Of a stretch of 64,000 bases of DNA, positions 62,154 through 64,000 are shown piece after piece. The notes under the pieces were generated by a model. The model made no database searches. It was given only the letters and a program-made list of their open reading frames with translations, and had not been told where the DNA came from. Numbering within the stretch: the first letter of the stretch is position 1; every line of letters begins with the position of its first letter. Source of the stretch: Agrobacterium tumefaciens (GTDB lineage: Bacteria > Pseudomonadota > Alphaproteobacteria > Rhizobiales > Rhizobiaceae); NCBI GenBank assembly GCA_025560025.1, contig CP048485.1, positions 744,001 through 808,000 of the forward strand, written 5' to 3'. Position numbers and translations under genes: made by a program.

Positions 62154-63223
62154 AGGCTGAGAGCGCCCTTGTAGATCGTGCCGTGCGCGCCCTCTTCGCG
62201 GGCCACCATGCGGCCGAGCGGGAAAACGGTCTCGCCTTCCGCTGTTAGGGCGTTCGTGACCTTCTCGGCATTTTCAGCCGAAACGACCACGATCATGCCG
62301 ACGCCGCAATTGAAGGTTCGCAGCATTTCCTTGGCTTCGACGCCGCCGGTTTTTGCCAGCCACGAAAAGACGGCCGGAACCTTGATCGCGTCGAGATCGA
62401 TTTCAGCTGCGAGATGCTTGGGCAGAACGCGCGGAATATTCTCCGGGAAACCGCCGCCGGTAATATGCGCCAGTGCCTTCAGCGCGCCGGTCTCGCGGAT
62501 CGCCTTCAAAAGCGGCTTCACATAGATGCGGGTCGGCGTCAGCAGCGCTTCGCCGAGCTTCTTGCCGTCGGCGAAGGGGGCAGGGGCGTCCCAGGCGAGG
62601 CCGGAGATGGATACGATCTTGCGCACCAGCGAGAAACCGTTCGAGTGCACGCCGGAGGATGAAAGCCCGAGAATGACGTCGCCTTCGGAAATATCACCGG
62701 CCGGCAGAAGCTGGCCGCGTTCGGCAGCACCCACGGCAAAGCCTGCGAGATCGTAGTCGCCGTCGGAATACATGCCGGGCATTTCAGCGGTTTCGCCGCC
62801 GATCAGCGCACAGCCGGATTCGCGGCAGCCGGCGGCAATGCCGGAAACGATCGCCGCACCCTGGTCGGGGTCGAGCTTGCCGGTGGCGAAATAATCGAGG
62901 AAGAACAGCGGCTCCGCGCCCTGGACGACGAGATCGTTGACGCACATGGCGACGAGATCGATGCCGACGGTGTCATGATAGTCAGCATCGATGGCGATCT
63001 TCAGCTTGGTGCCGACGCCGTCATTGGCGGCCACCAGAACCGGATCGGTGAAGCCCGCGGCTTTCAAATCGAACAGGCCGCCGAAGCCGCCGATTTCGCC
63101 ATCCGCACCGGGACGCCGCGTTGAACGCACCGCCGGTTTGATCTTTTCGACCATCAGGTTGCCGGCGTCGATATCCACACCTGCGTCACTATAGGTAAGA
63201 CCGTTCTTGCCCGACTGGCTCAT
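62150..63223 (-). CDS. purM: phosphoribosylformylglycinamidine cyclo-ligase
   Basis: Closes the ring to AIR, the step after FGAM. From the ATG at 63223 ([27 protein letters not shown] upstream) it has 357 residues. Landmarks: [19 protein letters not shown], the [11 protein letters not shown] motif and GFSLVRKI. purMN is a coupled pair. The frame is open about 79 codons further, without family sequence. Confidence 0.97.
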   Translation of the reverse strand: MSQSGKNGLTYSDAGVDIDAGNLMVEKIKPAVRSTRRPGADGEIGGFGGLFDLKAAGFTDPVLVAANDGVGTKLKIAIDADYHDTVGIDLVAMCVNDLVVQGAEPLFFLDYFATGKLDPDQGAAIVSGIAAGCRESGCALIGGETAEMPGMYSDGDYDLAGFAVGAAERGQLLPAGDISEGDVILGLSSSGVHSNGFSLVRKIVSISGLAWDAPAPFADGKKLGEALLTPTRIYVKPLLKAIRETGALKALAHITGGGFPENIPRVLPKHLAAEIDLDAIKVPAVFSWLAKTGGVEAKEMLRTFNCGVGMIVVVSAENAEKVTNALTAEGETVFPLGRMVAREEGAHGTIYKGALSL

Positions 63224-63517
63224 GGCTCTCGTCTCCGCTGGTTCCTTTGGCGTCGCCATTCGCACGGCACGGGGCCTGATGCAAGGGTTTGCGTGGCAAA
63301 AGCTCCGGTTTTTAACGGCTTTGCGAAGGTTTGACATTTTACCTGCCTCGGGTTTCTGGACCGGGAATGGTCCGTGCAGGCTTGAAAACGGGCCCTCGAT
63401 GCACCTGTCCGGCGCCTGCCTGCCAGACGCTGCCGGATTGCCGGTCTTGACCATGTGCACATGCGCATCCTATCTCCATCATGGGCGGTTAAGGGACGGC
63501 GACAAGAGGATGAACGG
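63224..63517. other. divergent purM / PerM promoter region
   Basis: 294 bases between two divergent starts. TTGACC and TATCTC (about 63448-63475) resemble promoter elements. No gene supported; open frames across it are out of character with neighbours. Confidence 0.4.
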
Positions 63518-64000
63518 ATGCAACCCCATGTGAGTGGTACGAACCTGCGCCGACAGGTGTTTTTCTGGATCGGCGTGCTTGCCGTCTTTATCCTTTTCCT
63601 GATGGTCTTCAGCTCCATTCTCCTGCCTTTCGTGGCGGGCATGGCGCTTGCCTATTTTCTCGATCCGGTCGCCGACTGGCTGGAACGGCGCGGCCTTAGC
63701 CGGTTGATGGCAACCGTCGTCATCCTCGTTTCCTTCGTGCTGATCTTCGCGCTGTCGCTCATCATCATCATTCCGGTGATTGCCGCCCAGGCGTCGGAAT
63801 TCATCACCCGCATCCCGCAATATATATCGTCCCTGCAGCAGCTGATCGCGGGTGCGGATACCAACCTCCTGCCTGATTGGGTGAGCAGCCAGATCAACTC
63901 GGTGAAGGAGAATTTTTCAAAGCTCCTGACGGAGGGCGCCGGCTTTATCGGCACCCTGCTGACGCAGATATGGAATTCCGGCAAATCGCTGGTCGACGTC
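63518..64000 (+). CDS. AI-2E family transporter / PerM-type membrane protein (partial)
   Basis: The first 161 residues of a protein that continues past the right edge. ATG at 63518 with AGAGGATG upstream. A membrane segment QVFFWIGVLAVFILFLMVFS, then ILLPFVAGMALAYFLDPVAD, VVILVSFVLIFALSLIIIIP and an amphipathic stretch (QYISSLQQLI) match the AI-2E/UPF0118 (PerM) family N-terminus. In other alphaproteobacteria a hda/dnaA-like gene follows purMN-perM, not visible here. Confidence 0.88.
   Translation, partial: MQPHVSGTNLRRQVFFWIGVLAVFILFLMVFSSILLPFVAGMALAYFLDPVADWLERRGLSRLMATVVILVSFVLIFALSLIIIIPVIAAQASEFITRIPQYISSLQQLIAGADTNLLPDWVSSQINSVKENFSKLLTEGAGFIGTLLTQIWNSGKSLVDV

Noticed and set aside
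63207..63533. A 108-codon open frame on the plus strand between purM and the PerM gene
   Set aside because: It overlaps purM's start and the PerM start in another frame and has no recognisable sequence; the region is better read as a divergent promoter.
1..64000. CRISPR arrays, tRNA or rRNA genes, insertion sequences, prophage
   Set aside because: No regularly spaced identical repeats with spacers, no cloverleaf or rRNA signatures, and no transposase, integrase or phage structural genes were recognised in any gap or frame.

Overview
The window looks like a core-chromosome segment of a Rhizobiaceae alphaproteobacterium, most like the circular chromosome of an Agrobacterium (A. tumefaciens/A. 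fabrum group). Reasons: high-GC coding DNA with short overlaps inside operons, alphaproteobacterial gene orders (rpsF-rpsR-DUF2232-rplI, fabD-fabG-acpP-fabF-mltG-yicC-gmk, lptF-lptG-lptD-surA-like-pdxA-rsmA, SDR-uvrC-pgsA-moaD-moaE), a long acidic tail on ribosomal protein L9, and rhizobial intergenic palindromes. The genus is inferred; no search was run. No rRNA, tRNA, CRISPR array, prophage, transposase or integrase was seen.

Layout. 0-7 kb: a minus-strand run alr, parD, parE, radA, cvpA (partial), then plus-strand araC-type regulator and azlC/azlD, then dnaB. 7.4-10.7 kb: MarR regulator, MFS pump and HlyD/EmrA adaptor (an EmrRAB-like efflux operon), followed by a RIME-type palindrome. 11-13.5 kb: rplI, DUF2232 membrane protein, rpsR and rpsF, with a structured leader before rpsF. 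13.7-22 kb: a Tas-like aldo/keto reductase, then the type II fatty-acid block, mltG, yicC and gmk. 22-30.6 kb: a serine hydrolase, then the outer-membrane biogenesis cluster rsmA, pdxA, surA-like, lptD, lptG, lptF, divergent from pepA-holC.

33-45 kb is a signalling region: four GGDEF-family proteins (two apparently active cyclases, one degenerate GGDEF fused to an intact EAL, one GGNEF variant), a sugar 1-dehydrogenase, and a histidine kinase / FixJ-like regulator pair followed by a large palindrome and a secreted GlcG/HbpS-type (DUF336) protein. This last triad resembles in composition the Streptomyces SenS-SenR-HbpS redox/heme sensing system and is the best candidate here for an undescribed system. 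An ABC-F ATPase and a glutathione S-transferase also lie here.

45.7-64 kb: ndk; a CGNR regulator and lipoprotein divergent from an orphan LivH-type permease with a perfect 10-bp inverted repeat between them; moaE/moaD, pgsA, uvrC, a pteridine-reductase-like SDR; an Omp25/31-type porin, a second GST, an RNase T2 with an altered active-site motif, a YbhN-type membrane protein, rlmJ, a molybdopterin oxidoreductase, a NUDIX hydrolase, an omptin protease, purN/purM, and the start of a PerM-type (AI-2E family) membrane protein running off the right edge.

Other structured DNA: three copies of one small stem-bulge-loop repeat family (15984, 18883, 54362; two intact with different stem sequences, one decayed) and a 17-bp tandem repeat before pepA.
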